14,307 nt of DNA from Bacillota bacterium. GTDB lineage: Bacteria > Bacillota_E > JAJZYS01 > JAJYTV01. Shown here one piece after another: positions 7,624 to 12,719 of the stretch; within the stretch, counting starts at the first letter, position 1, and each line of letters starts with the position of its first letter. A model generated the notes under the pieces. That model did not search any database, was not told the DNA's origin, and was given only the letters and a program-made list of their open reading frames with translations. The stretch covers positions 1 through 14,307 of the forward strand of contig JAJZVM010000102.1 in the NCBI GenBank assembly GCA_021845645.1, given 5' to 3'. The translations under genes and the position numbers were made by a program.

Positions 7624-7652
7624 AGTATACCTTGCGCAGCGTATACCGGGAA
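7624..7652 (-). promoter_or_regulatory. Probable promoter of the PBP gene
   Basis: On the minus strand TATACT (complement of 7624-7629) is a good -10, with TTCCCG (complement of 7647-7652) as a weak -35 at 17-bp spacing. A start near 7617 gives a short leader carrying AAGGGGG (complement of 7596-7602) before ATG. A 22-bp dyad overlaps the -10 and the spacer. Confidence 0.5.
7625..7646. promoter_or_regulatory. 22-bp dyad in the PBP/tyrS divergent region
   Basis: Two GTATAC hexamers (7625-7630 and 7641-7646) flank a centre containing TGCGCA (7633-7638). The whole 22 bp is palindromic except for two base pairs (four positions). It coincides with the -10 and spacer of the PBP promoter, which is where a repressor operator would be expected. 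No regulator in the window is known to bind it. Confidence 0.4.
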
Positions 7653-7674
7653 AGGAGCCAGGTCACGGCATGCA

Positions 7675-7683
7675 TGGTATAAT
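7675..7683 (+). promoter_or_regulatory. Extended -10 promoter of tyrS
   Basis: TGG directly followed by TATAAT (7678-7683) makes a consensus extended -10. No good -35 lies at 16-18 bp spacing. The predicted transcription start near 7690 leaves a leader of only about 11-20 bases, too short for a T-box riboswitch. Five-base arms GGTAT/ATACC (7676-7686) also form a small dyad around the -10. Confidence 0.6.
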
Positions 7684-7700
7684 ACCTTTTCAAGTCGGAG

Positions 7701-8903
7701 GTGGGCCCGATAACATCCTTTGATGAGCAGATCGCCATTCTGACGCAAGGCGCAGCGGAGATCATCGAGACGGAGGAACTGAGGCGCAAGCTCGCACGCG
7801 GCAAGCCCCTCGTCGCCAAGCTCGGCATCGACACCACGGCCCCGGTCATCACCTTGGGCCATGCGGTCGTGCTGCGGCGCCTCTCGGCGTTCCAGAAGCT
7901 GGGTCACCGCGCCGTCTTCCTGATCGGCGACGAGACGGCCCGTGTGGGCGACCCGAGCGGACGCTCCGACACGCGCGCGGCCCTGGACGAAGCCGCGGTG
8001 GAGGAGGCGGCGAACGCCTTCCTGGCGCAGGTCGGCGCCATCCTGGACCTCTCGCAGGTGGAGGTGCGGCGCAACTCCGAGTGGCTGCGCGCGCTCGGTT
8101 TCAGCGGCGCCCTGCAGCTCGCGAGCCGTTCGACGGTCGCCCGCATGCTGGAACGCGAGGACTTCCTCAAGCGGTTCCGGGAAAACCAGCCGATCTATCT
8201 GCACGAGCTCATCTACCCGTTGATGCAGGGCTACGACTCGGTCGCGCTCGAGGCCGACGTGGAACTCGGTGCGACGGAGCAGAAGTTCAACCTGCTGATG
8301 GGGCGCCAGCTGCAGCGCGACCACGGCATGGAGCCTCAGGTCCTCGTGATGATGCCGATACTCACAGGGCTCGACGGCAGCCACAAGATGTCGAAGTCCC
8401 TTGGCAACTTCGTCGCGATCAACGAGGCCCCGGACGAGATGTTCGGCAAGCTCATGTCGATCCCGGACCACCTCATTCCCGAGTACCTGCTGCTCGCGGG
8501 CGACATGGCGCCTGCCGACGTCGCTGAGCGGCGTCGACAACTAGCGGCGGGTTCGCGCAACCCGCGCGACCTCAAGGCGGAGATGGCCGAGCGCACCGTG
8601 GCGCTTTACCATGGCCTCGCGGCGGCCGATTCGGCGCGCGAGCGCTTCTTCGCGACGTTCTCGCGGCACGAGGTGCCCGCGGACGCGCCGTCGATCCGCC
8701 TGGGCGACGCGGAGCGCAGCGACCTTGCGGCGGTTCTGGTGCGGGCGGGCCTCGTCGCTTCGATCGGTGAGGCGAGGCGCCTCGCCGATCAGGGGGGCGT
8801 GCGCGCCGGTGATGCGAGGCTCAGCTGGGATCAGGACCTGCGCAGCCACGTGGGCGACACCTTGCGCGTCGGCAAGCACCGCTTCCTGCGCATCCAGGCC
8901 TGA
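7701..8903 (+). CDS. tyrS: Tyrosyl-tRNA synthetase
   Basis: This 400-residue class I synthetase attaches tyrosine to tRNA-Tyr in the cytoplasm. The length and signatures fit the TyrS/TyrZ subgroup with FLIGDETARVGDPSGRS (73-89), YPLMQGYDSVALEADVELG (172-190), KMSKS (229-233) and a C-terminal S4-type RNA-binding domain (about 335-400, ending VGDTLRVGKHRFLRI). The class I HIGH motif reads TLGH (51-54): its first His, normally conserved, is Thr; the second His is kept. The start is uncertain. GTG 7701 lies inside the Shine-Dalgarno GGAGGTG (7697-7703). That sequence is ideally placed, six bases away, for ATA 7710, where homologues would be expected to begin (xTSFDEQIAIL). Coordinates use GTG as the conventional choice. 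It is transcribed divergently from the PBP gene. Confidence 0.95.
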   Translation: MGPITSFDEQIAILTQGAAEIIETEELRRKLARGKPLVAKLGIDTTAPVITLGHAVVLRRLSAFQKLGHRAVFLIGDETARVGDPSGRSDTRAALDEAAVEEAANAFLAQVGAILDLSQVEVRRNSEWLRALGFSGALQLASRSTVARMLEREDFLKRFRENQPIYLHELIYPLMQGYDSVALEADVELGATEQKFNLLMGRQLQRDHGMEPQVLVMMPILTGLDGSHKMSKSLGNFVAINEAPDEMFGKLMSIPDHLIPEYLLLAGDMAPADVAERRRQLAAGSRNPRDLKAEMAERTVALYHGLAAADSARERFFATFSRHEVPADAPSIRLGDAERSDLAAVLVRAGLVASIGEARRLADQGGVRAGDARLSWDQDLRSHVGDTLRVGKHRFLRIQA

Positions 8904-8916
8904 AAGAAGGTCGCGG

Positions 8917-8949
8917 TTGACGAGTATATGCAAACGGCATATACTCGTC
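8917..8949 (+). promoter_or_regulatory. padR promoter covered by a 13-bp inverted-repeat operator
   Basis: TTGACG (8917-8922) and TATACT (8940-8945) are spaced by exactly 17 bases, giving a near-consensus sigma-A promoter. Perfect 13-bp inverted arms, GACGAGTATATGC (8919-8931) and its complement (8937-8949), separated by AAACG, overlie the -35, spacer and -10. PadR-family repressors commonly bind AT-rich dyads of this kind in their own promoters, so autorepression is the likely role. The predicted start near 8952 leaves the leader almost nothing but the GGAGG site. As RNA the dyad could also act as a hairpin behind tyrS. Confidence 0.75.
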
Positions 8950-8964
8950 GTTGGAGGCGATCCC

Positions 8965-9444
8965 ATGCGCGGTTGCGGCATGCGACGTGAGCACGGTGTT
9001 CCCTGGCCCGAAGATTTCGCGGATTCCGGTCTCTGGCGAGGCCCGCACGGCATGGGCGGCGGACATGGACCGCACGGCATGGGCGGTGGACATGGACCGC
9101 ACGGGCGGGGCGGCCCAGGCGGCGCGCGCCAGCGCAATCACCTGGTTCCGACGCTGCTCGTGCTCCTGCGCAAGGGCCCGCAGCACGGCTACGCCTTGCT
9201 CGGGAAGCTGGAGGAGACCCTGCCGCACTCAGGCGCCATGCCTGACGTCTCGAGCGTCTACCGGACCCTTGCCGACCTCGCGGAGGAAGGCGCGGTGACC
9301 TCGCACTGGGAGGCCGGCGAGGGTGGGGGGCGCAGGGTCTACGAACTCACACCGCTCGGAGACGAGATGCTCGAGGGTTGGCTTGCGCAGCTCGAGACGC
9401 AGTACGAACGGCTCGGCAGGCTGATCAAGCTCGGCCGGGAGTGA
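8965..9444 (+). CDS. PadR-family transcriptional regulator with His/Gly-rich N-terminus
   Basis: The protein has 159 residues. ATG 8965 is chosen because GGAGG (8953-8957) precedes it at 7 bases and the promoter start lies just upstream; the frame is open further up but overlaps tyrS. Residues 1-55 are low complexity with Cys4 and two nine-residue PHGMGGGHG units, supplying several His. The PadR winged helix is at about 58-130 with HLVPTLLVLLRKGPQHGYAL, DVSSVYRTLADLAEEGAV and GGRRVYELTPLG. A short dimerisation helix follows (about 134-158), as in the small PadR subfamily. These repressors usually control efflux or stress genes in response to small molecules. The His/Gly tail suggests possible metal sensing, but that is inference. 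No target gene other than its own promoter is evident; a terminator hairpin follows. Confidence 0.9.
   Translation: MRGCGMRREHGVPWPEDFADSGLWRGPHGMGGGHGPHGMGGGHGPHGRGGPGGARQRNHLVPTLLVLLRKGPQHGYALLGKLEETLPHSGAMPDVSSVYRTLADLAEEGAVTSHWEAGEGGGRRVYELTPLGDEMLEGWLAQLETQYERLGRLIKLGRE
9043..9105 (+). repeat. 27-bp tandem repeat in padR
   Basis: Two 27-bp units (9043-9069 and 9070-9096) differ at one base and are followed by a partial third (9097-9105). They encode the PHGMGGGHG repeat of the PadR N-terminus. Confidence 0.85.
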
Positions 9445-9459
9445 GCCCGGAAACGGAGA

Positions 9460-9494
9460 GCGAGGGGACGGAGGCCGAGCCTCCGTCCCCTCGC
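9460..9494. terminator. Bidirectional hairpin between padR and the CheC-like gene
   Basis: A perfect 16-bp stem (9460-9475 with 9479-9494) closes a 3-base CGA loop. It lies 15 bases after the padR stop and 16 bases beyond the stop of the convergent gene. No T-run follows on either side. Confidence 0.75.
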
Positions 9495-9510
9495 CGCATC
9501 TGAAGGGCCG

Positions 9511-10086
9511 TCACACGTGCGCCGGGGCGTCGCGCAAAACGAGCAGCTTCATCTGCACTGCGCCAAGGGGGTCGTCGATGTCGATGCGGTAAAGGCTCGC
9601 GACGGCGCCATCGCCGGCGTTGGCCAGCACCGACTGCACGATGGCCGCCAGCATGTCCACCGCCGAGGCAGGCGGAGTGGGGACGCCCATTTCGCCGGCA
9701 AACTGCTCGACTGCCCAGAGGTAGTGGCCGGCGATGATCATGCCGACTTCCCTGCACGCATCGAGAACCTCCTCGGACGGTGCGTCACCCTCGCCGAGGA
9801 GACGGCCGATGCGGCGCGCGTCGGCCGGGTGCATCAGCAATAGCAGGCGCCCGGTGAACTGGCCCTGCACTGCGATGTGCACACCGACTTCCGGTTCCTC
9901 GGGGCTTTCGGCCAGGCTCGATGCCTCATCGATGGCGGAGATGCCGCGGCGCAGTTCGTGCGTGCGCACCGGCACTCCGAAAAGATTGCTCAGGGCTTCG
10001 TTGAGTTCCCTGAGGTCGCTGCCGCGACCGGGCAGAAAGCCGCCGCTCAAGACACGTTCACGCCTTCCATCGCTCCCCAAGCCCAT
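9511..10086 (-). CDS. CheC/CheX-like protein, probably lacking the phosphatase Asn
   Basis: This 191-residue protein resembles the CheC/CheX/FliY family, whose active members dephosphorylate CheY-P in chemotaxis. Helices such as LRELNEALSNLFG, a central strand pair (VGVHIAVQGQFTGRLLLLM), and the family helix REVGMIIAGHYLWAVEQF (112-129) support this. The active consensus is E-x2-N; Glu113 is present but the Asn position is Met116, so catalysis is doubtful. The C-terminal strands (ASLYRIDI, AVQMKLLVLR) complete the fold. The start is uncertain: ATG 10086 has only a weak GGGCG upstream, and GTG 10104 with GGAG at 10 bases is an alternative. It is divergent from yunB, and no chemotaxis or flagellar gene lies nearby. 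It could be a stand-alone response-regulator binding protein. Confidence 0.7.
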   Translation of the reverse strand: MGLGSDGRRERVLSGGFLPGRGSDLRELNEALSNLFGVPVRTHELRRGISAIDEASSLAESPEEPEVGVHIAVQGQFTGRLLLLMHPADARRIGRLLGEGDAPSEEVLDACREVGMIIAGHYLWAVEQFAGEMGVPTPPASAVDMLAAIVQSVLANAGDGAVASLYRIDIDDPLGAVQMKLLVLRDAPAHV

Positions 10087-10219
10087 CTCGCCCGGATTAA
10101 CCACAAATCTTCGACTCCGCCTCGGCGAGCACCTGCGCAGACAAGGCCAAAGCTGCCTTTTGCGGGATGTGCCGCCGGATGTCACGCCCAGACGCGACTT
10201 CTGTGGCCAAAGCGGCAAG

Positions 10220-10260
10220 ACGTACAAAGCCTGCGGCATAGGTTCGATGGGAAGGTGGAG
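10220..10260 (+). promoter_or_regulatory. Possible mother-cell sigma promoter and RBS of yunB
   Basis: CATAGGTT (10237-10244) resembles the CATA-type -10 used by SigE/SigK, with an AC pair (10220-10221) 15 bases upstream as a weak SigK-like -35. No good sigma-A promoter was seen in the gap of about 180 bases between the CheC-like gene and yunB. The GGGAAGGTGGAG stretch (10249-10260) supplies a strong ribosome site four bases before ATG 10265. The promoter assignment is tentative. Confidence 0.25.
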
Positions 10261-10264
10261 CAGT

Positions 10265-10996
10265 ATGCCGGGATCTATTCGGCGCCAGATCGATCGGCTT
10301 CTGCGCAGGTACGTCATGCCGCCGGTCCATTTCGGCTCGTGGCTCGTGGGGGCGCTGATGTTGCTCGCGGTGGGCAGCGTGGTGCTGCTCGAGCTCAACC
10401 TCGACCAGACCGTCCTGGACCTGTCGCGCATCGAAGCGCAGCAACTCGCCATTCGGGTGCTGTCGACCGCGCTCGAGCGCGATCTCGGCCAGGACAACAC
10501 GAACCTCTTCCAGGTGAACGTCCAGAGCGGCATCGCATTCATCCAGCCCGACCTGCCGCGCATCAACGACGAGGTGGGGAAGGCGGCCGTCGCCATCCAG
10601 GCGGCGCTTCACCATCTTCCGCGCGATCCGATCACGATCCCGCTCGGCCAGGCGCTCGGATCGAAGCTGTTCTCGGCCTATGGCCCGATGATCCCGGTGA
10701 CGCTCATTCCCTACGGCGCGCTCACGATCAACTTCCATGAGGCGTTCCAGCAGGCGGGAGTGAACCAGACGATGCTGACCGTCTACCTCGACACGGACAC
10801 CATGGTGCAAATCATTGTCCCCTTGGTGAGCGACGAGGTGCATCTCAAGGTGCAGGTGCCGGTGGCGCAGGAGTGGATCGCGGGCAAGGTGCCGTCGACG
10901 GTGGTCCAGGGCGGCGGCCTGACGCCGATCACGATTCCGATCGGCGGCGGCACAAGCGGCAGTACCGGTAGCGTGGTTAAGACAGGCACCAAGTGA
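10265..10996 (+). CDS. yunB: Sporulation protein YunB
   Basis: This 243-residue protein has an N-terminal basic stretch, one TM helix (about 25-43) and an extracytoplasmic domain that matches the Spore_YunB family. Visible family features are the amphipathic region after the membrane (ARVL/DLGQDN region, 61-80), PITIPLGQALGSKLFSAYGP (122-141), a VNQT element (166-169) and IIVPLVSDEVHLKVQVPVAQ (183-202) with KVP (208-210). In B. subtilis yunB is a SigE-controlled gene affecting spore formation. The start is fixed by GGAAGGTGGAG just upstream. After residue 218 the family-conserved part gives way to a Gly/Ser/Thr-rich tail. From codon 182 onward the DNA is duplicated at 12,530-12,719, and the tail has a further decayed relative at 13,000-13,062. 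The gene itself appears intact. Confidence 0.88.
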   Translation: MPGSIRRQIDRLLRRYVMPPVHFGSWLVGALMLLAVGSVVLLELNLDQTVLDLSRIEAQQLAIRVLSTALERDLGQDNTNLFQVNVQSGIAFIQPDLPRINDEVGKAAVAIQAALHHLPRDPITIPLGQALGSKLFSAYGPMIPVTLIPYGALTINFHEAFQQAGVNQTMLTVYLDTDTMVQIIVPLVSDEVHLKVQVPVAQEWIAGKVPSTVVQGGGLTPITIPIGGGTSGSTGSVVKTGTK

Positions 10997-11000
10997 GCCG
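10808..11000 (+). repeat. Direct repeat copy A: 3' end of yunB
   Basis: This 193-bp block covers yunB codon 182 to four bases past its stop and recurs at 12,530-12,719. Bases 10,808-10,947 match 12,530-12,669 with a single difference (T10920 against C12642). The remaining ~50 bases are clearly diverged but end in the same CACCAAGTGAGCCG or TACCAAGTGAGCCG. Confidence 0.95.
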
Positions 11001-11101
11001 TTCGGATCCGTGAGCGATCCACCGAGTATGGCGGCCGCAACGCCGGAGAGGCCGGCAAGGGCGTTGACCATGCCACCGGTCCAGGCCTTGCGTTGCAGCA
11101 C
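11001..11101 (-). pseudogene. Possible remnant of an unknown membrane-protein gene
   Basis: On the minus strand this stretch reads as a hydrophobic, Gly/Ala-rich peptide (GGMVNALAGLSGVAAAILGG) with high third-position GC, preceded by RKAWT. Upstream an in-frame TGA precedes it, and downstream it runs directly into the yunB tail repeat. It looks like a gene fragment cut at the repeat boundary, but the piece is too short to identify and could be chance. Confidence 0.25.
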
Positions 11102-11169
11102 GCAAACGTAGTTGGTTCAGTTGCAGCGGTCACCGTAAGCTAGGGGAGCGCGCTTGGGCCAAATCAGAG

Positions 11170-11517
11170 TCATCTGCAACTCAGTCCGAGACTTCGGCAT
11201 ATGGCACTATCCACCTCAACGATTTTTGCAAAGGGCAACTGGCCAAGGCGTTCTCTAAGGCGTGTGGAATCAATCGTCATGATCTGCTCACACTTAACGA
11301 CGCTGTTTTCCGGCAAACCGCTCTCGGAAGACGATATTAGCACCTGAAATGGATACGCCTTTGGAGGCACCTTGGTACTGACTGCAACAACGATCGTTGT
11401 TGAGCTGTACTGATTCCCAATGTCGTTTTGAATGACGAGCGCAGGTCTAAGACCACCCTGCTCGCTTCCGCGGCCGGGCGACCAATCGACCCAATAGATT
11501 TCACCGCGCCTAATCAC
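11170..11517 (-). CDS. mazF: MazF/PemK-family mRNA interferase toxin
   Basis: This 115-residue protein closely follows Bacillus MazF (EndoA). RRGEIYWVDWSPGRGSEQGG (3-22), LRPALVIQNDIGN (23-35), a TTIVVAVST strand (40-48) and KCEQIMTIDSTRLRERLGQL are colinear with it. MazF toxins cut mRNA at short sequence motifs and are neutralised by a small antitoxin. Arg24 matches the catalytic Arg of EndoA; the position of its catalytic Thr (Thr48) is Ser47 here. The start chosen is GTG 11517, eight bases after GAGG, in an 8-bp overlap with the antitoxin stop (GTGATTAG); TTG 11526 is possible. The gene lies in lower-GC DNA between two copies of the yunB 3' end, consistent with acquisition by transfer. Confidence 0.93.
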   Translation of the reverse strand: MIRRGEIYWVDWSPGRGSEQGGLRPALVIQNDIGNQYSSTTIVVAVSTKVPPKAYPFQVLISSSESGLPENSVVKCEQIMTIDSTRLRERLGQLPFAKIVEVDSAICRSLGLSCR

Positions 11518-11746
11518 GCAGCACAACCTCGGCCTGGGCGCGGAGAGCTACTTCAGTCTCTTGAGCCTGTACACTGGCGAGAGCGGCATATCCCTCCGCC
11601 ATCGCGAGGTCAAGCTGTCTTGCGCGATAGTCTTCAACCAACCGAGCCACAGCCCCGCTTGATGTGGTGCCCCACTTCGTAGCGAGATGTTTCAGTTCCC
11701 TAACGTCGGACTCCGGCAGACTGAGAGTGACTCTGGCTACGGACAT
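11510..11746 (-). CDS. Ribbon-helix-helix antitoxin (MazE/CopG-like)
   Basis: This 78-residue protein directly precedes and overlaps mazF. The N-terminal strand VARVTLSLPESDVRELKHLA (3-22) followed by KWGTTSSGAVARLVEDY (24-40) is a ribbon-helix-helix DNA-binding unit. The remainder (about 41-78) is Ala/Glu/Gln-rich and probably wraps the toxin. It should bind MazF and repress the shared promoter. ATG 11746 is preferred because GGAG lies eight bases upstream; GTG 11755 is an alternative. A good sigma-A promoter lies upstream. Confidence 0.88.
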   Translation of the reverse strand: MSVARVTLSLPESDVRELKHLATKWGTTSSGAVARLVEDYRARQLDLAMAEGYAALASVQAQETEVALRAQAEVVLRD

Positions 11747-11781
11747 ACTCACCACTCCGCATACTGAAGCGCTTACGAAAG

Positions 11782-11810
11782 ATCATACCACAGAGACGCA
11801 GGATTGTGAA
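11782..11810 (-). promoter_or_regulatory. Promoter of the toxin-antitoxin operon
   Basis: On the minus strand TTCACA (complement of 11805-11810) and TATGAT (complement of 11782-11787) are spaced by 17 bases, with TGG before the -10. The predicted start is near 11775. An AAGCGCTT palindrome (11767-11774) at the start site could be part of an antitoxin operator. Confidence 0.65.
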
Positions 11811-11958
11811 ATGCTCGAACAGCGCGGGGAAACTGAACGTCGCCCGAGGCAGGCTTGAGAGAACGCCATGTTATTGCATGATCTTGCCGGCTCGTCGCGG
11901 GAGGGCCATGGACAACGCAACACCGGGGACTCGCCGACAGGTGGAGAGCGAGCGAGTC

Positions 11959-12389
11959 TCACTGCCGGTATGTGACTTGACGCCAGACGCTCCCGCCATC
12001 CGAGGTGGAGTAGAGTACGCCATCGGCGAGCAGCCAGCCATGGACGGGGTCGCCGAACGACAGGCTCTCGGGAGGGGAGAGGCTCTCAGGCAACTCTTGC
12101 GTCGGGAGAGCGATCTCATCGAAGGTCCGGCCGCCGTCTGCGCTGCGAATGATGCCCTGCAGCGCGAACACCCAATGTCATGCGATATCACCAGGTCGAC
12201 GTGTCCCCCGATCTGCGCGGGCGATCCGGGTTCCGTCTGCTTTGCGAGCAAGACGCTTGCGTAGAGCGTCCGGTTCCCGCTGCTCAGCTTTCCGTGGAAC
12301 AGAAGAATCGAGTCGTGAGGGAGTTCATCGACTACATGGAGTTGTGGTCCAGTCCAGACTTCCCCTTTCCTCCGGCGTTGAAGGTCCAT
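11959..12389 (-). pseudogene. Broken beta-propeller (BNR/YCF48-like) protein gene
   Basis: Two adjoining minus-strand frames join into one plausible protein. The 5' part (12389 down to about 12175) reads KGEVWTGPQLHVVDEL ... GGHVDLVISHDIG. The 3' part (12171 down to 11959) reads VFALQGIIRSADGGRTF ... FGDPVHGWLLADGVLYSTSD ... VWRQVTYRQ, stop. SADGGRTF, GWLLADG and STSDGGSVW are BNR/sortilin-like repeat signatures. The junction GGGTGTGTTC would become GGG TGG GTG TTC (G-W-V-F, typical of this family) by restoring two bases, so a 2-base deletion is likely near 12,172-12,175. A TAG at 12390-12392 lies directly before the ATG at 12389, and coding-like sequence (ALRVSFEREAPNGCQTPDA) continues in frame beyond it, so a second lesion is likely. 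The original function is unknown. Confidence 0.6.
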
Positions 12390-12529
12390 CTACGCATCGG
12401 GAGTCTGGCATCCGTTCGGCGCCTCACGCTCAAAGCTGACGCGCAAAGCGCAGATCTCGCTGGCCCTTGGGAAACCATCGCAGGTTCCTACGAGTATGTC
12501 TCAACGTACTCCATGTCGTGACGATACTT

Positions 12530-12715
12530 CAAATCATTGTCCCCTTGGTGAGCGACGAGGTGCATCTCAAGGTGCAGGTGCCGGTGGCGCAGGAGTGGAT
12601 CGCGGGCAAGGTGCCGTCGACGGTGGTCCAGGGCGGCGGCCCGACGCCGATCACGATTCCGATCGGCGGAGCGGGTGGCAGCTCGGGCACGGTGGTCAAG
12701 ACGGGTACCAAGTGA
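12530..12715 (+). pseudogene. yunB 3' fragment (last ~61 codons)
   Basis: The fragment is in frame from QIIVPLVSDEVHLKVQ through KVPSTVVQGG to a Gly/Ser tail ending VVKTGTK and TGA, just like intact yunB. It lacks the membrane anchor and most of the conserved domain. A GTG at 12518 is in frame but has no ribosome site, so it is probably not expressed as a protein. Its tail (GGAGGSSGTVVKTGTK) differs from that of the intact gene (GGGTSGSTGSVVKTGTK). It could be the original end of yunB displaced by an insertion. Confidence 0.85.
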
Positions 12716-12719
12716 GCCG
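12530..12719 (+). repeat. Direct repeat copy B: 3' end of yunB
   Basis: This is the partner of 10,808-11,000, offset by 1,722 bp over the conserved block. Similarity starts abruptly at CAAATCATTG; the DNA just upstream is unrelated to yunB. Confidence 0.95.

Noticed and set aside
7590..7700. T-box riboswitch upstream of tyrS
   Set aside because: The consensus extended -10 lies only 18-27 bases before the start, leaving no room for a T-box leader, and no T-box core sequence was seen.
7590..8540. Upstream extension of the PBP frame across tyrS
   Set aside because: The PBP has its own ATG, ribosome site and membrane anchor at 7589; the extension is antisense to tyrS and has no recognisable domain.
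8919..8949. Calling the padR dyad primarily a tyrS terminator
   Set aside because: It lacks a T-run and coincides exactly with a near-consensus promoter, so operator function fits better, although termination is not excluded.
10808..12719. Insertion sequence explanation for the yunB repeats
   Set aside because: No transposase, terminal inverted repeats or short target duplications were found; the repeats are long pieces of gene coding sequence.
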